A stretch of DNA of 64,000 bases from Gymnogyps californianus (GCF_018139145.2 NC_059478.1:36621001-36685000), one strand, 5' to 3'. Shown: positions 1-52,765, counted from the first letter of the stretch. The notes: generated by a model from the sequence alone, not told the origin. A program made the numbers and translations.

Positions 1-3000
1 TTTTGTCCCTACTAACAGAGGTCAGATTTGAACCAAGACCACAAAAGTCTGTAGTTTTGTATGATTCGCGTGCCTACATTCAACCCAGGGTACAGCCTTC
101 AAGAGTCCCTCTAGTTTAGCCTTGCATTTGATTAATATTTTCATTTGACAACTGGTGAGAGTCTCAAAACAATTCCACATGTCATACTCAAATCACTTAA
201 ATATTTTGATGGAAAGTATATATGGGGGCTAAAATCAGATTAAATATAAACTAAAGAGTCATGGCTACATTGTATGAACCCACTACACTTTTATGATTAA
301 ATTTATCATCCCAAGGTTTGGGTTTAGGTGAAGCTAGAAATCTTGAGGACAGTGATTTGTGGGAGTCCTGGTTGGGAGAGCTTAAATCTTTTCTGTCCTA
401 AAAACTATTATCTGGTGAAATTTGTGTTCCTCACTTGACTGTTCTTGCCCATATCTACAGCTTTAATATGGGCAAGTTATGCTTTTTTGTTGAGACCATC
501 AATATTACTTTCATTTTCCCTTCATCATGTAAACCATTGCCAACTTGTTCATTTCTTTTTTTCATATACTTTTCACTCTCCTGAATTTACTCAGGTCAGT
601 CAACATTGTGATAAATATCACATAAGCATTGTTGTGTCCACATTCATACGCTTTTATGCTGCAATTTGCTCAGCCCTTCAAAAGCCATGTGCCGTGAAGG
701 CATGGTGACTGGTGTATGAAAATCTTCATCTTCAGAGTTACTGGAAGCTTTTGACTTAGCTAAAGCATTTTATGACTCTTTCCCCACATTCCCAGTTTGT
801 TTGAAAATCTGTGTTTGTGATGCTAATTTCCAAAAGCCTTGCTCTTTATTTGTTGCATGCAACTGGTGTTTTTCTGCTTCCTTTTGGGTGTTCTCTGCTG
901 AAAAGTAAATCAATTGCAATAGCTTCTTTGAATTGATAAATCAATTTTCAATAGATTTCATATACACTTTTCCTGCTAAATGGCATTTTGCACTAGGCAA
1001 AAGATATTTTGCCTGCATGGTCATGATCTATATTCTTGTACTGCATCTTGGATATAGTACATGTCTTTCACTAGCAAACATTTAAATAGCAAGTATTTTG
1101 TCTTTGTCCCTAACCTTGATTCTGTCTAACGTTTATAAAGCTGTAAAAGACTGTAAATGTGGCAATAGCTCACTTTCCCAGTTCTTTTTCAACGTTTCCT
1201 CTCTCATCAAGTTTCTGTACCAGGTACAGAACCTCCTCTTTTCTCTAGCAAGTGTGACAGCATCGCTACCTCAGTGTTGCTGACTTCACAAAATCTTGAC
1301 ATACTTGAGTTGGTCTTTCCAAATTGGGGTAAATGTAATATTTTGTTTAGAACACACACATTGAGTTCCTTTTTCACTTGGCTGCTGGCTGCGCTTCATC
1401 TTGATCAAACATAGAAACAAACAAAGAAAAATAATCAAAGCTTCAGTTTTGTTAATTCCTGGTATCTGTTCTTCACAAGTTTGCCTTCCATTTTCCATTT
1501 TATGTACTTACTACAAAGTCTCTCCCAGGAAACAGAGATCCATAAAGCTTTTTCAAAGTTTGAAAGAAAAGCTTACATCTCCAGCCATCCTTTGAGCATA
1601 ATGATGAATTTTGATCCATTGTTACTGTTTTGTCACAATAAATGGATTTTATTGAGCCCTTTTAGAGAGCCCAGAAATAAACGTTAGCTCCCCTGTACAT
1701 CCTGAACTATAATCACGCTCCCTCTTCACTGAGCATATGCTTACCTCTTTTAGCGGTGACTGACAGAGTACTGCCTGCCTCTGCCTTTGCCATGGTTGTT
1801 TTAAAATCACCAATTCAGAAAGGCACACGTCCCACCAACACCAGGGTGCTTCAGCCTCCGTCGTCTGGAGAAATCGGTTCTCAGGCTGTCTTCAGGTCCT
1901 TTATAAGACCCGCCTCGTCCCTTGCACCCTGCCCGTCCTGGGGAACCCTCCAGCCAAGCAGCCTGATCAGGCCACCCCTGCGCCTTCCCCCCAGCGCGCG
2001 AGACAGCCCTCTGTCTCCCCGCCCGACGAAGGGAGTGTTGGGGATGCCGGGTTTCGCAGCAGGGGAGGGCACAGCTGGGGAAAGCACCCCTTGTACGAAC
2101 CTTTGACTTCAGGTCCCTACTCGGTGGCACTGATGTGGCAGCACCAGGCTTTTCCTGCTCTCTGCTGTGCCCGGTGCCACCGGTGCCACCGGTTTTCCCC
2201 GGCGATCACCCTTCTCGTGAGCTGCACCCGCTGGGGGCCCAGGAGGGAGGATGCTGCCTTGTGTCACGCTGAGATTTGAGAGAGCGCTCCAGCTTCAGGA
2301 CAGTGTGAATGGGAGTCCCGGCTGGGGCATCCTTCATGTGAGGAGGTTTTCTTCGCAGCGTTTCCTCTTAAAGCAAAAACAAACACACAAAAAACCAACC
2401 ACGAAGTACCTGCGTCTTCATGTCAGCCACAGGCTCCTCTTCCTTTTGCTGTGTCTCCTTACATGAAAAGGGGTCTGTAACCACCCGTTAAAACGCTGCC
2501 TTCCAGGTTTGGTCACAGCCACATATCTACCTGGAATAAAAATCAGTGAAGCAGTCAGAAAAGTAGAAAGGGATGAAGAGGAGCAATCCCATTCCCTACG
2601 GCCACACCAAGCAGAAGCAGCCTCTGTGTTTCTGGCTAGCCTATGATCCCAGGATCAGAGAGGGGAGCCGGCAGGAGGGAAAGGGGAGAGGGAAGGTCAA
2701 GAGACAGTGTCCCGACCGGAGGAAAATACGACCCTGTTATGGATGGTAGGAAAGCAAAGAGCTGCTCTGGAAATGCGTCAGACCTGCCTCCCCGCAGGGG
2801 CAGACAGGCAGGACTTTCTCTGTCTCTGCCTTGAGGTTGCTGGCAATGACGAATGCCCGTGGCGCTGTGTCTGAGCTAAGCAGTTTGCTGACGGGGCAGA
2901 GTGTGTTGAGCACAGCGTGGCACCGACACACGCGCAGCCCCAGCACCGGCCCGTCTCCCACGGGGAAAATAACATCTGCCGGCATCTGCCCAGCAAGGCG

Positions 3001-6000
3001 CTGCCCCGGAGCAGACTGACAGAGGGGCTCGGCAAGGGCTTCCCTCCATGGGCCCCCTGAGCCACCCTGCCGGGGCGTCCCCAGTTCAGGCACATCCTCC
3101 GTCTTGAGTCCTGAATGCAGCTGAGAAATCGTCACTCAGCTCAGGCCTTATCTCAGCGTTGTGAGAAATTACATTTATGTTTATGGTGCGTCAAACTTCT
3201 GGTTTTTGTATTTCCGTAAACAGAAGAGAGAGCAGGGAATCATAGCAAGGGTTTTAAGTCAGGATGTGTTGTGTTAAACTATTAAATCTGTATTTCTACA
3301 CCTGAACAAGCACCACAGTTAGGAGAGGTGTTGAAAACCTCAATATGCAGGGAGCTCGGTGGGACTTCTGTGCATGAGTCAAAGGACAGGCACTGGCTCA
3401 TGATTTATTTAGCTAGCTTTCTCTGCTACACGCAGTCTGGTAACACTTGATGCAGAAACACTGCTCAGGGTTTGGAAGGGCAGCACAGAAATGTTTTTAA
3501 CCATTTTGAAAGCCAGACTCTTTAATGTGAAGGCTGTTCTGCTCACATGTATATGCTTTTGCAGAAAAAAGTCAATATTACAAGAAAAGTAATTTGGAGA
3601 CTGATGAGATCAATAAGTACTATGGCTCACGTCAGAAGTTTGTATAGGGTAATATCCCCTGGAATCAATGCCCATTGCAGGATACAGCCATTTATAATTT
3701 CGTGCTGATGTTGCAATGATCCACTGCGAGGTTAAGAATAAAGGATCTCAGAAGCTGTAAATAGAGTGAAGTGAATCAGATCACCTTTTAGTCTAACTAG
3801 TACCTATCCTTACTTGAAAACTATTACCCTTTTTTTTTTTTGCAATTTACTGACCTCAAACTATGGTTTCCCAAACCCTCATATCTTACAGTTCAGCTTC
3901 TTTTCTAAAAGACCTTCAATTGAGAGTGTCATGTTGAACAAGAAATGAACCTGAAATAATTCTGAAGACTGGAAAACAAACTTAGATTCAAAATAGTCTG
4001 TTTCTACACAGCCAGGAATGAAAGCATATAATTTTTCTCATATGGGGGTATTTTTCAAACACCGTGCTTAGTCTTTTGTTCATCCTCCTTTGTAGATAAT
4101 AAAAAATCATTTTAGTCATCACTCAGCTTAGGACTGAGATATTATGTGAGTCAACAAACCCAGTCCTCTGCTGTTAGAACCAACCATTTCAGAGTCTGGT
4201 ATGTACAATGTGGGCCTTAACTTTGGTTGACTAATGCACACATTTCAGCTGGAACATCACTGTGTATTCAAGACTTTAAGGAACAGATAATCTATCAATC
4301 TTTTTGTAGCTTACCTTCACTTTAAAAGTCTCAAGTGCCCTAGATCTACCAACACCTATTGACCGGCCTCTTCACCTTCTCTTGGATTATCATAGGACTT
4401 TTATTCTCTTAATGTAAAGTAGGTGCCTTCCAAAACCACTGTATTGGCTCTCTTTAGACAAGCTTTGTGGTTTTTGTCCTAGTGACGACAGTGTAGGTGC
4501 TCACCTTAGTTTTTAGTCACTGTAAACCCTAATTCCAATTTGGAGTCACATAGTGTTGTGAGTATGGCTTATGTTCCTAACTCCTTTGTGACCTCAATTT
4601 TGTTATATTAAATAAATGTTACGTGTTTGTGTTCAGCTTTCCAACTTATAAACAACTCTGTCAAACCTTGTGAACACGAGTCACACCAGAGTTTTCCCAA
4701 GTGAAAGTCCTGTAGTTCAGGTGAATGGCAATGTGAAAATACTGCAATCCTAAGAATGCAACTGTCTGTCTTTATGGTGCATAAGAAAACTATGGTTATG
4801 GGATATCTCAAGCAGTAGTGCACAGACTGCACCATGATTCTGTTACGCTGAATGCATCCTCTCAGTTCTGAGAAAGACCTCTGAACTCACTGGCCTGGCA
4901 TTTCCAGCCTGCAGAACTGAGAGAGACACACTGGTTCTTTGTTGTTGGTTAGCTACCTTCTGCAAAAGTGCTCATATTTGCTACACTGGCATGAAAAGAA
5001 GAGTCTTTCTATAGCTAGTTCTGAGCATAAGTAGCTAAAATTCATCTGTATATGGGGAGGGAACACTTCAGTTCTGATACCTATATGCTGTCAAATGTGT
5101 TGGCATTGTAGTAAAATGACACATCATTTTGTATACTCAATATAGTACGAAGAAGAGGAGCAGGAAACAAGTGCATTCGAAAGGCATTTATGGATCCACA
5201 GAAGCAAAAGCACAAATGTGTATAAATACACATACAAGTGTTTACTCAATGCTTGGGGAATTAATGAATTCTCTTAGCAAATCCCTATGTAGTTTGTTGC
5301 ATAAAGAGCTGCTTGCATGCTGAGAGATTAAGAGAGGCCACTGGAAAACTACAGTTAATAAAATCATAGAATAGTTAAGTTGGGAGGGACCTCCAAGATC
5401 ATCTAGTCCAAAACCTTCCCCAAAGTTGGACTGACTTCAAAAGGAAATGCCTATATGAAATCTAGTAATAGTATACAAAGCTGGCTTCAAACCTTCTCTC
5501 TGGCAGAATATTTCATTTCATATGGCAAAACCTACCAGTAGATTAGACTGAGCCCCTTCTACAAAACACAGAAGAGAAGATATTTTGGACTAGATTCAAC
5601 TTTGGTCATTTTGATGAAGGGAGCTTCAATCCTTTGCTTCTCTACCCCTCCATAAAGAAGTACTGCAGAAGAGGAAGGACTGCTGCCAACAGCTTTAATT
5701 TCAAGTTCCACAGTCCAGTCAAAAGCCATGAAATGGGGACTGGTATTAGGAGAAAGACAGATTTTCAAGATTAAGGTTTTGAAGATTCACTAAGCCGTAT
5801 TTGCAGTGTCACAGTGCTCGTAAAACCAGTAGTGTCTCCTAAATGACCAGGGAACGTGCCTGTCTGCGAGAGATGTAACCAAGAATGTCAAAGAAACTGA
5901 TTTGATTTAATGCTCACTGCCATTCACTGGGGATTAAAAGACTGTGAGAGGGGAAAGGGATCTCTCCTTTTTTTTTCTTTCTTATTCCTTTTTTGGTCCC

Positions 6001-9000
6001 TTAAGGATTGGGCACATAAAAAATAAAATAAGGTTAAAAAAAGGATGTATACCTGATAAAGCCTATTACTCCCAAATGGTGTAGTTCCACAACATATTGA
6101 CAAGCACAAGAAACATACAAAACTATCTTAATTTGTAGTGCTATGTAAGATAACAGAGTTGGCAAAAAGAAACTATTAGCTACTCCAACATTTCCCATGC
6201 TTTGTAACTGTTTGCTCTTTTTCTCTCTACTTTTGGCAAAGTAAATATAATTTGAATTATCTCTCCAGAATTAACATGTGCATTTAAGCTAAAACAAGCG
6301 TTGCCAAAGGGTATAATTGATCCATATCACAGAGACCCACAATGAAAGAAAATTCAGAGATAATGTGACATGCTTACAAATTGTGCATTGCATCCCCCTC
6401 TAGTGACCAGTCTGCATAGAAACCTTGGTAGGGCTGACTGGAAACTTCCCATCTGAAGTCTTTTCTATCAGAGAAGTTATGGTTTGGTTTTGTTTTCTAT
6501 AATGTAGGCCAGCTTAGAGGATAAATTCAGAATGGAACACTTCAGTCAGGTTATTTAGTTACTTACAGGGAAAAAAATGTCATTTTCTTTGCACAGCACA
6601 TTATAAAATGTCTGCTTTCCATCTTAATTCAGGATAAAACCAAAAGTTGCAATCTTGAAAATTTCTGGATTTACCTGGGCTTATTTCCCAACCTGCTCTC
6701 CTAAATGAGTTTATTTCCAGGACCTTTGAGCCTTAATTTTTCTTGGGACATTAACCTAGTCTCTGTTCGTGTATTATCAATTTTCTGCAAATGCCTCCAT
6801 CCCAGTGTCCTTCTGTTAATAATTCTAACACTTATGCATATGCATCTTATGGATAAATCTGAGTGGGCAGCAGAAGATCAGCAAGAAGTCCTTGAGCTTC
6901 TTGTCATTCTTGTGCTGTTGTGTTGAGATAACGGGGTTTGAGAAGATGATACAAAATGTCTGGAGTATTTATAAAATAGGTGTAAGCAGAAGGTTGCCTG
7001 AAAGACTGTGTATGTATTCTGCCTGAGCTTTTTAGACTTTCCGACCATGGTCAGTTAGAGGAATTTTGGTTTGTAGATCATTGTGGTGACGTGTCAGTTG
7101 CAGATTTATTATGAGTTACAAATTTAATGCATGTGCTGGGCACATGCAAGCTAAAAGCCTTCCAGAGAGGGCTACATATTAGTAGTGTGGGTTATGCCAC
7201 AACCGTTCAGAAGATTATGCCAGTACAGTCAAACAGCCTTTTGGCTCCTTCAACATCAGAGCAAAGTAACGGTCTCACCAATGAGGAACACGTCTTCTTT
7301 TTCCAAAATGTATGATCCAGTTCAGCCACAATTCTTACATCGAAGCAAGAATTTGGAGGAGTTGAATGTCCTGTGTTACGTGGGAGTTCAGATCAGATCA
7401 ATGCTGTAGGTCATTGCAGATTTGTTCGCTGTTGTCTTTTTCCTAAATCCTCATCCAGTCTTGTTTTAAATGTCACATTGTAAATCGGCTTCTGTCATTT
7501 CTCTTGGCGAGTTTATTCTACAGAAAAACCCTGACTCTGAGTAAATAATTAATATTAGTTAGTTGCATTTGATTAATTAAAATTATCAATAATTCTGTGG
7601 TTCTGAAGTTACATATTAACGTTGATTATGCCACCATCATGACCAACAGGTGTATTTATATATACCACAGGCAGGCCAGGAGAACAAATAAGAAGTGGTA
7701 GATTTTTTTTTTAACTTCTGTTCAAGAGGCTGGCCTGTGGCAAATCACAGCTCTGCCCAGATCTACATTTGCTACTGAGCTACGAACTGCTGAAAGAGGA
7801 ATACCAATGCAGTAACTGTTTCTTAACACTTCTACCACGGAAAGAAGCTATCTGAAGCTTCCAAATAAAATTGTGTGTTAGTTATTAAGTGCTACATCGA
7901 GCTGTTTTGCCAGAGATTTGGACTCTGGCAAACAAGCCCCTCCAGGCTCATTTGGGAAAGCAGTGAATGGGCTGCAATTTGCCCCTTAGATCTGAGCTCA
8001 AAAACAAGCAGAAACACTGCCAAGAATTACCCTGCCCTACTGTTGACCTTCAAAAGTCAAAATGTTCCCTAAGCTAATAGACATGCAGCCAAAGCAAGAT
8101 GTGGCTGTGCTGAAAGACACGATCCTCGCTTCCAGATCTCATTAGTGGTCAGGTTTCTTGACTGAGGCAAGGCTGTAGAGGAGAGAGCGGGATGAGCGGT
8201 GGTGGGATCTGCATTGCTTGTTGAAGCAAAGAGTAGGCAGTGCAAATATTATCAATACAAATACTCCCTCAGCTAAAAAAACCCAGACTTCCCACTTTGG
8301 CCAATCATGTTTGTGTATTTTAGTGTTCCTTTTCTTAATTTTTCAGGAAATTAACACTTAGCAAATTTTGTTTCACTGGTGAGCGGCACATAAAACTCTC
8401 TGGAATAATGGCAGAGGATGCCCCTTCTGCAGTCTGCTCCACTGGTGAGCAGAGTTTGCTGCAGACCCAGCCAGACTCTCTAGACTTCTTTCCTCAAACT
8501 AGAGCAACACATATTGCTGCACTTCAGAGGCGCCCATCTCCTTCCCCATATATCAACCACCCTGGAAGCCAATGCACGCACACCGGTGAGCACGCAGAAA
8601 GAGGGTTGTGCTGTTGCAGCCTCTTGCGCTGTGAGAAACGTGTTCGTGCTGCCTCCCCATCCCAGCAGCCTGGGATCGTCTCCAGCGGTGAGGCGCGGTG
8701 CTTGCAGGGGCAAGCGGTGCAGCTCCGCACCACCCCAAGTGAACTGCATCAAACCCTGTCTGTCCCCTTGCCCTCCTGAGACTCCTTCTTCAGTCAGGCA
8801 GGAACCCACCCAGACTCCGGCCACGCGGAGCCGAGGCTGCGGGGACAGGTACTGGCGGCTGAGGATTCCTGAGTTCAGAGGCACTGCCGCCTTAACCCAG
8901 GGTGCATTGAATCACGGTGACTTTACCTGAATGTCTCACCGCGTCGAGAGAAAGAAAGAGGCATCTGAAAATACACAAGTCTTCAGCGAAAGTACTGCAG

Positions 9001-12000
9001 AGCTGCTAAGCACTCAGTTCTCATTTCTTGATTACTTTTCTTTAGATATGTATCTATTTTTGCGATTGGCTTTCCTCGTGACCTTACAGAGCTTTGGAAA
9101 GGAGTCTGCGTGTGAGCCACAGGCCTTTAAGACACTTGGCTAGCTCTAGAAAGCCGACGGCAGCACTCCAGCACATCTGGGGGCTGCCCGCCCCGGCACT
9201 TCGGGAGCCTGAAGGCAAAGGCAGAACGGCCCCGCACGCCCACGGCAGCCCCAAGGCTGCGGCGGGAAGAGGAGGGGGCCATCGCGCCCTGCCGCCCGCA
9301 GCGGGGGGGTTACGGCCCAGGGTGAGCCCGGCAGCCGGTCAGAGGCGTCTGAAGGTCACTGTTTGTTGCTCCTCCTGGGAAAAGCAGTGTGAACTGGGTC
9401 TGCTCTCTCCTGTCAAAAAATGATGCAGCAAGGAGCAAAGTGCTGTCTGTTCTGACTCGTGGTTATAGAATATCGTCTGTGCAATTCTCACGTTTCCCTT
9501 AGAAACAGAAATAGTGAGAGATGAGGTGAGCTATAGAGATGAAGATGATATAAAAACCTGACTGTAATTAGACATTCACTTTGAAAATCTTCTGTAAATT
9601 TCAGTTATCAATTGCTGCTTGCTTAAGAAACGAAATCTTATTTCTGTTTTTTTCAGCTTGGGGTTTTTGTCTTAATGAAATCACAAAATGATAACTAAGA
9701 GCTGAGGCAGAGCTGGAAAGGTTAAGTTTAATTTGTTATAAACTGATGTTGCATGCTTAATTTGATGGCTATTTGTTTATTCTCAGACTATGGTGTATGG
9801 CAGAGACAAGAGATTACAGCTATTTGGGTTCTTGGCAATATCATTTTAGTAACTTAAGGAATGAGATATGTCTGAACAAGAGTTTTACCGTATCCTTTTT
9901 GGAGGGAAGTAAGGTCCAGCTGCCCTCTAGCTCTGAATCTTTTCCTATACAACGTTCATCAGGGAGACGGAACCAAGAGCTTGGAAGTCACTTGCTTAAG
10001 TATCTATAGTACGTTGATAGCATCAGGGAGAATACAGTGTCTTCTTCTTTTAGGGTTAGACATCATCATTGCCAAATTAAAAGAAAATTAAATTCTCAGA
10101 GAACAGAGTTCAGCAGTGCCTCGACAGGCAGAGAATCCAAAGTGTCCCTGGTGTACGCTGTGGACTGCACATATGGGCATCTTTACAACACTGTTTCTAA
10201 CTTGAATGTGGTCTGCAGGGTCTCAGAAGCTCTGCTCTTAAATGTGGATAAAATTCAGCCCAACTCTGTTTTTCCTCCTTTGATGGCGCTGATGTTTCTC
10301 GCTTCCTCCAAAGCCCTTCCTCTCGACAGAGGTCTCAACCTCAGAAATCCAGAGTACCTTTCTGTGGGCAACGGCCATCCAACTGCCAGGTGATGCTGGG
10401 GAAGTGAGGGTCTTGAGCCATGAGTTTCAATCAAGGTGCAATAATTGCAGTGACTTTCGAGGAGCCCTTGTTTTAAGCTCTGTACATTGCTCTGAGGAAG
10501 AAATTCTTCCCTTCTCATCGAAAACATAAGTTGGGTACTCATAGTAAATGCCAGCCACCTTGGAGCACAGCTCATATATCCACTTCCCCACTGCATGGGT
10601 TGGAATAGCGCCACAGCTCTACGTGCTGATATTCTCCAACGGTCGATGTATGTATAGACAGAGACCCGTTGATCCTGGGACTGGTTCCAAGTCCCCTGAT
10701 ATATTAATTGAATTGAAGTCTCCCTGGAAATGCCAAATACATAGGGATGGGGTTTTCCCACCATAAGTTCCTACACAGCCAGAATTTCTTCTTATTTCCA
10801 TTCTGCTTAAGCAGTAAAGTTTATGGAGACTCACCCTGAATATTTCATTTTCTATCAGCACATATGGTTTCAAACATTAATTTCCAAGTCAACAGGAGGC
10901 ATTTCCAAATGCCAACCGCATGTGAAAGATTCCTGAGCTAGTTGCAGGTGAGCTGGTCCAGCTGCACCAAACACATACCCATACTCCTGCGTGAGAATAC
11001 CAATCCTGAGCTAAAAACATTGGTACGTTGTCGTGGCAGTCTGCGCAGAAGACTTATCCCTGCCCCTAAGGAGGGCTAATTAGTTCAGGCTGAGCATCCC
11101 TCCAGAGCAGATACTCTGCTTGCAAGGCTGGGAACTTCTGTCTTGTTCACTTACATTTGATCTGCTCTAAATCTCCAGAATTCAGGAGTTGATACTTCTC
11201 TCACTTGTATCATCTAGTCTTTTATCTGTTCAGTCCAAGTCCAAGAATAAAGTGCCCCCAAATGAGAATTCATTGTTTTCCAACAGTAATGTTACTTTTT
11301 GCTCTTATTTGAAGCTATCAAGGTGAAAATGTGTCATAAATGCCCATTTGGTTCTTATCTAATCTGAATATCTTCCTTTTCACAGTTTCAGTGTTAGAAA
11401 TACTCTGTTTTGGTTTCGTTTTATTTGCGGCTCTCCTGCCTACCTGCTCACAAGATGACACTTTTATAAAATGGATAAGAAATTCTTATAGTCTTATGTA
11501 GAAATCTTTTTGTAGTTGTTTTGTTCATAGTTGGAAGCTTATTTTTTTTAATCCTCTAATTAATAGAAAGGATGCACACATAGGGTTAGATTTCCTCCCA
11601 GACATTATCCACATCCCTCACTGTCTTTGAACAAATAATATGTAAATAAAGCTGAATTTTCTTCACATTGCCTTCAATAAATTGATTTAAACCACCACAC
11701 AAATCTCATAATTCACCTCTTTGGTTCTAGTAGTTTTAGGACAAATCCAGTAGATTTAACTTTAAGCCTCCAAATATCTCTGCTGACAATCTAAGGTAAA
11801 GTTCTGGTTATCCAGTCCTTTACATTCATTGAGGCCTGCAGTTGCTATGGTTTCAAAGATTTCACAGAAATCAAAACACTTTGATAGGTGTCAGTACAAG
11901 TAATTATCTTTGATAAATGATTTCTCTGATCTCTGGATGTCCTAACAGAGACTGCCCCATCCATGTGCTGACCAAACAAGAATTTTCCTGCATTTATTCC

Positions 12001-13643
12001 TTTCTTCCTAACTCCAGAAACTGTCTGGGGCAAAGAATAAGACTTTATATTGAAATAAAAATCTAACCTATACGTCTAACACGAATATCACATTTTCCTG
12101 GGATTTCTTGCTGTCTGCAGTTCAGTTAGAAGACACGAACACGAGCCTCACCCCGGCTGCAGTACACCCGAAATCCGGGGCATTTTCCACGGTGCAGAGG
12201 CAGTTCTAGCTGTAGCACCTGGAGCCGGGGTGAGCAGAGGCAGGGAACAGGCACAGGTCAGCTCCGCGGCCCTCGCACCGTAACTCCGGCACTTCCCGGG
12301 AGCGCTGGGCTGCACAGCGTTCCTGTCTGCGAAATCCCGCTTGGTTAAACCACAGCTCCCCGGCCACGGTCCTGAGCAGCGCGGGCTCCGCTCTCCACAG
12401 GGCACCAGCCATCGCCCCAAATCCTCCCTTGCTACCGCTCGTAGTTGCAACCACCAGTCTCCAGGGATGCTGATTTCATCGCATGGACCAGTTTGCCTAG
12501 GGAGCTTTGGAAGGAGATGCCACCAAGAGGTTCCACTGCCACAGTCAAAATGCACTGTAATTTTTGCAAGTGTAATTTTTAAGGATAAATGCAAAATGCG
12601 GTTCTTTTGATGTCCAATAATGAACAATACTTTATGCTTGCGATTATGCCCATCAAACAATGACAAGGAGTAGGCATTTCACGGACAATAAGGTGAAACA
12701 GTAAAAGATCACTAAGTGCTCCCCACTTATTAAGCAGATGGAAATCTGGCACTTTACCTGAGACGCAGTTCAGGTCCAAAGTAACTTAGCACTCACCATC
12801 AGCTGTACTCTGCTAGCTCTCAAAGACGTTATAAAAAGGGACACTGTAGAACTGGAACACGAATGGAGGGCAGGACTGAAATCTTACCTCTGGCGACTGA
12901 CAAATCTCCGTTAGTGTGAGCAGGGAGGAGCTTTCATCCTAGACGCTGAGATAAGCTGCAGGATGAATGACGTGTCTTCTTTTCATAAACAAACGGAGGT
13001 ATTTTAAGAAATAAACTACCTTCGCCTCATGAAAGTAACATCTGCATTATTAAGTGTGGTTATTAAATTGAATAGGACTTACCATTGTGTCATCTTTTTT
13101 TTTTTTCCCCCCAGCTTAATGGATTTCTTATGGCTTCTAGGGATCCATTCTATATGGACTCTTCAGATCTGTTCCTTCCCTGCTATACATTGGCATAAAT
13201 TAGGAATTACCACTATGAATTTACACTTATGTAAGCCTTAAAAGAGAAAAGAATCGGTCCATGTAATTTTATTTAAAGGCCATCACTGTGTTTATATTCA
13301 AGTATCATCTTTTTCACTTCATCACTGATATTCAGTGCACATATTGAATAAAGCTGTTATACTTGATCTATAACTAATTACAGAAATTGTTTTGCTCTAG
13401 TATTGATTAGAAACTGACGTTCTCATTTATGAAGCTATTGGGTTTGCCTTCTCAGAGATAATGTGTACTTTATAACAATAAATACAAGATGTAGCTAAAA
13501 GTGGTTTATCTATAGACATTTATCTACTTAAGCAGGTGATTTGAACTCCTCAAGAGTTTAGCTATGAACCAAAAACTGTAAAATTTTCACCATCTTTAAG
13601 ACACTATTAAATAATTACCTATAATAATATTTTTTTTCCCCAG
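1..13643 (+). other. TNNI3K: TNNI3K intronic DNA upstream of first visible exon
   Basis: This is the 3' part of the intron preceding the first recognisable TNNI3K exon. It ends in a pyrimidine-rich tract and CAG acceptor at 13631-13643. The preceding coding exon should carry the HRD catalytic-loop motif. I looked for a matching stretch on this strand and did not find one, so that exon probably lies left of the window. The DNA is mostly AT-rich with scattered GC-rich patches near 1.85-3.1 kb, 8.5-8.8 kb and 9.17-9.35 kb. Open frames here are short, overlap on both strands, and none is recognisable. One CR1 fragment lies near 5.4 kb. Confidence 0.7.
5361..5425 (+). repeat. CR1 LINE 3'-end fragment
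   Basis: The stretch has the hallmark order of the bird/reptile CR1 3' end: an AATCATAGAATnGTT-like start, then a TTGGGAGGGACCTC block, then AAGATCATCTAGTCCAA. Only about 65 bp are recognisable, so it is a heavily truncated copy. Identification is from memory of the CR1 consensus, not from a search. Confidence 0.7.
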
Positions 13644-51411
<37,768 letters not shown>

Positions 51412-52095
51412 CAGCATGAACCGTCCGCCTGCAGGGAGGCTCGCCGTCAACCAGCAGCAACAGTTCTCACCGTATCAGCCGAACTCCCAGGCATCGTGTG
51501 TTACCCTGAAGATCCCTAAACTGAACAGCTTCGTTTGTTGATGGCGAATGTCCCTGTCATAAGTTCTGCTCTAGCACCTTTCTCTGCTGACCTGCTTGAG
51601 GGTTGAGGTTTTTTGGTGGTGTGCATCTATTCTTTAACGAAGTGAATGTCCACAAGGAATGCTGCACTTTCATCTTGAGCATTAATAATTTCAAGAGATG
51701 AAAGTAAAAACGCGTCTGTTAGAGTTTCAGAGCTCCAAGGCAAGATGTTCTTAGCTTGGACTGCACTAAGGCATGGGGTATCAGCCCCTCCCTGACCGGG
51801 AGGTGCCAGGGAGCTGCCAGCCCAGTCCCCATCAAGAGGAGCAGCAGCCTGTCGCTCCCCACCACCATCCAGGCCACCGTGGAGGCAAAGTTGTTCCTGC
51901 TCCCAGCTTCTGAACCAGATCTAGTTTCTTTTTTGAGTTCCCCGCAGTCCCAGACACGTGCCGTGTCTCATTTTCAGCACCATGGGCTCACGCAGGTCCC
52001 CAGCACAGCAGCGCCATGGCTGCAGCTCTTCAGACCCCTGATCTTTGGATGCTTTCCTGCTTGCTGAGAATAAAGAGATATTTGGGTGGCCATCT
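51412..52095 (+). other. TNNI3K: TNNI3K 3'UTR (approximate)
   Basis: Untranslated sequence from the stop to about 20 bases past the first good poly(A) signal. No other gene is visible in it. The exact cleavage site cannot be read from the sequence. Confidence 0.6.
52069..52074 (+). terminator. TNNI3K: Candidate TNNI3K poly(A) signal AATAAA
   Basis: A canonical AATAAA about 660 bp after the stop. It is followed within 50 bp by a GTTTGTGTTTTC-type U/GU-rich downstream element. It is the first canonical hexamer I see after the stop. Confidence 0.6.
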
Positions 52096-52765
52096 TAATT
52101 GTACTCTTCCAGACGTTTGTGTTTTCTTATCTACTTTCTTATTTTAGTTTGAGTGATTGTTTTTCCCAAAGAGTGTAAGCTTTTGTTCAGACATTTGCTT
52201 ACAAAAAGCAACACAGGTACTCCAAAACAAACTTTAAACCAGAAGGAAAATATACAAAATTGTGTCACAAATATGACAATCTTAACAGAGTGCAAAGTTG
52301 CATTTTTTGACTCGAAGCAAAACTGCAGCAGAGTGCCATCTAGCGCGTGCTGAGCTAGGTGAGTGCCATGAGCGGGCTTTGCAACAGCAACACTGATCAT
52401 TGGCAATTGAAGGGGAAAAAAAATAAAAGAGGTAAGGCAGGAGACTTTAACTCTTCTTCTAGAAGCAATTACAGAGTTAATTATGCTGTTACTTTCTGGG
52501 GTCTTTTTTCAAATTAGCAAAATTTAGCTGCACACGATCCTGCCGTAATACTATTCCTTAATTGGATTCAAAGACACAACTGTCTTGTTGGCTGAGTAGA
52601 AATCAGTGTTCACAATTGCTGTGTGTTGCTCTGTGGGTATTATTCAGGATGTTGGCTTCTTACGACTATGATCCCTGAACCAAGGTCTGTGATGAGGCAT
52701 CGTGCAGTGTGACACACACGAACTATAAATGCGTAGTAGGCTCTACCGACTCACATCTTCCATGC

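Noticed and set aside
1756..3135. Cluster of overlapping open frames in a GC-rich stretch
   Set aside because: Both strands are open in several frames with no known domain and no conserved exon borders. It is treated as intronic.
1..13643. Search for the preceding TNNI3K exon with the HRD catalytic loop
   Set aside because: No stretch coding a YLHNL...HRDLN-like sequence with splice sites was found, so the exon is presumed to lie upstream of the window.
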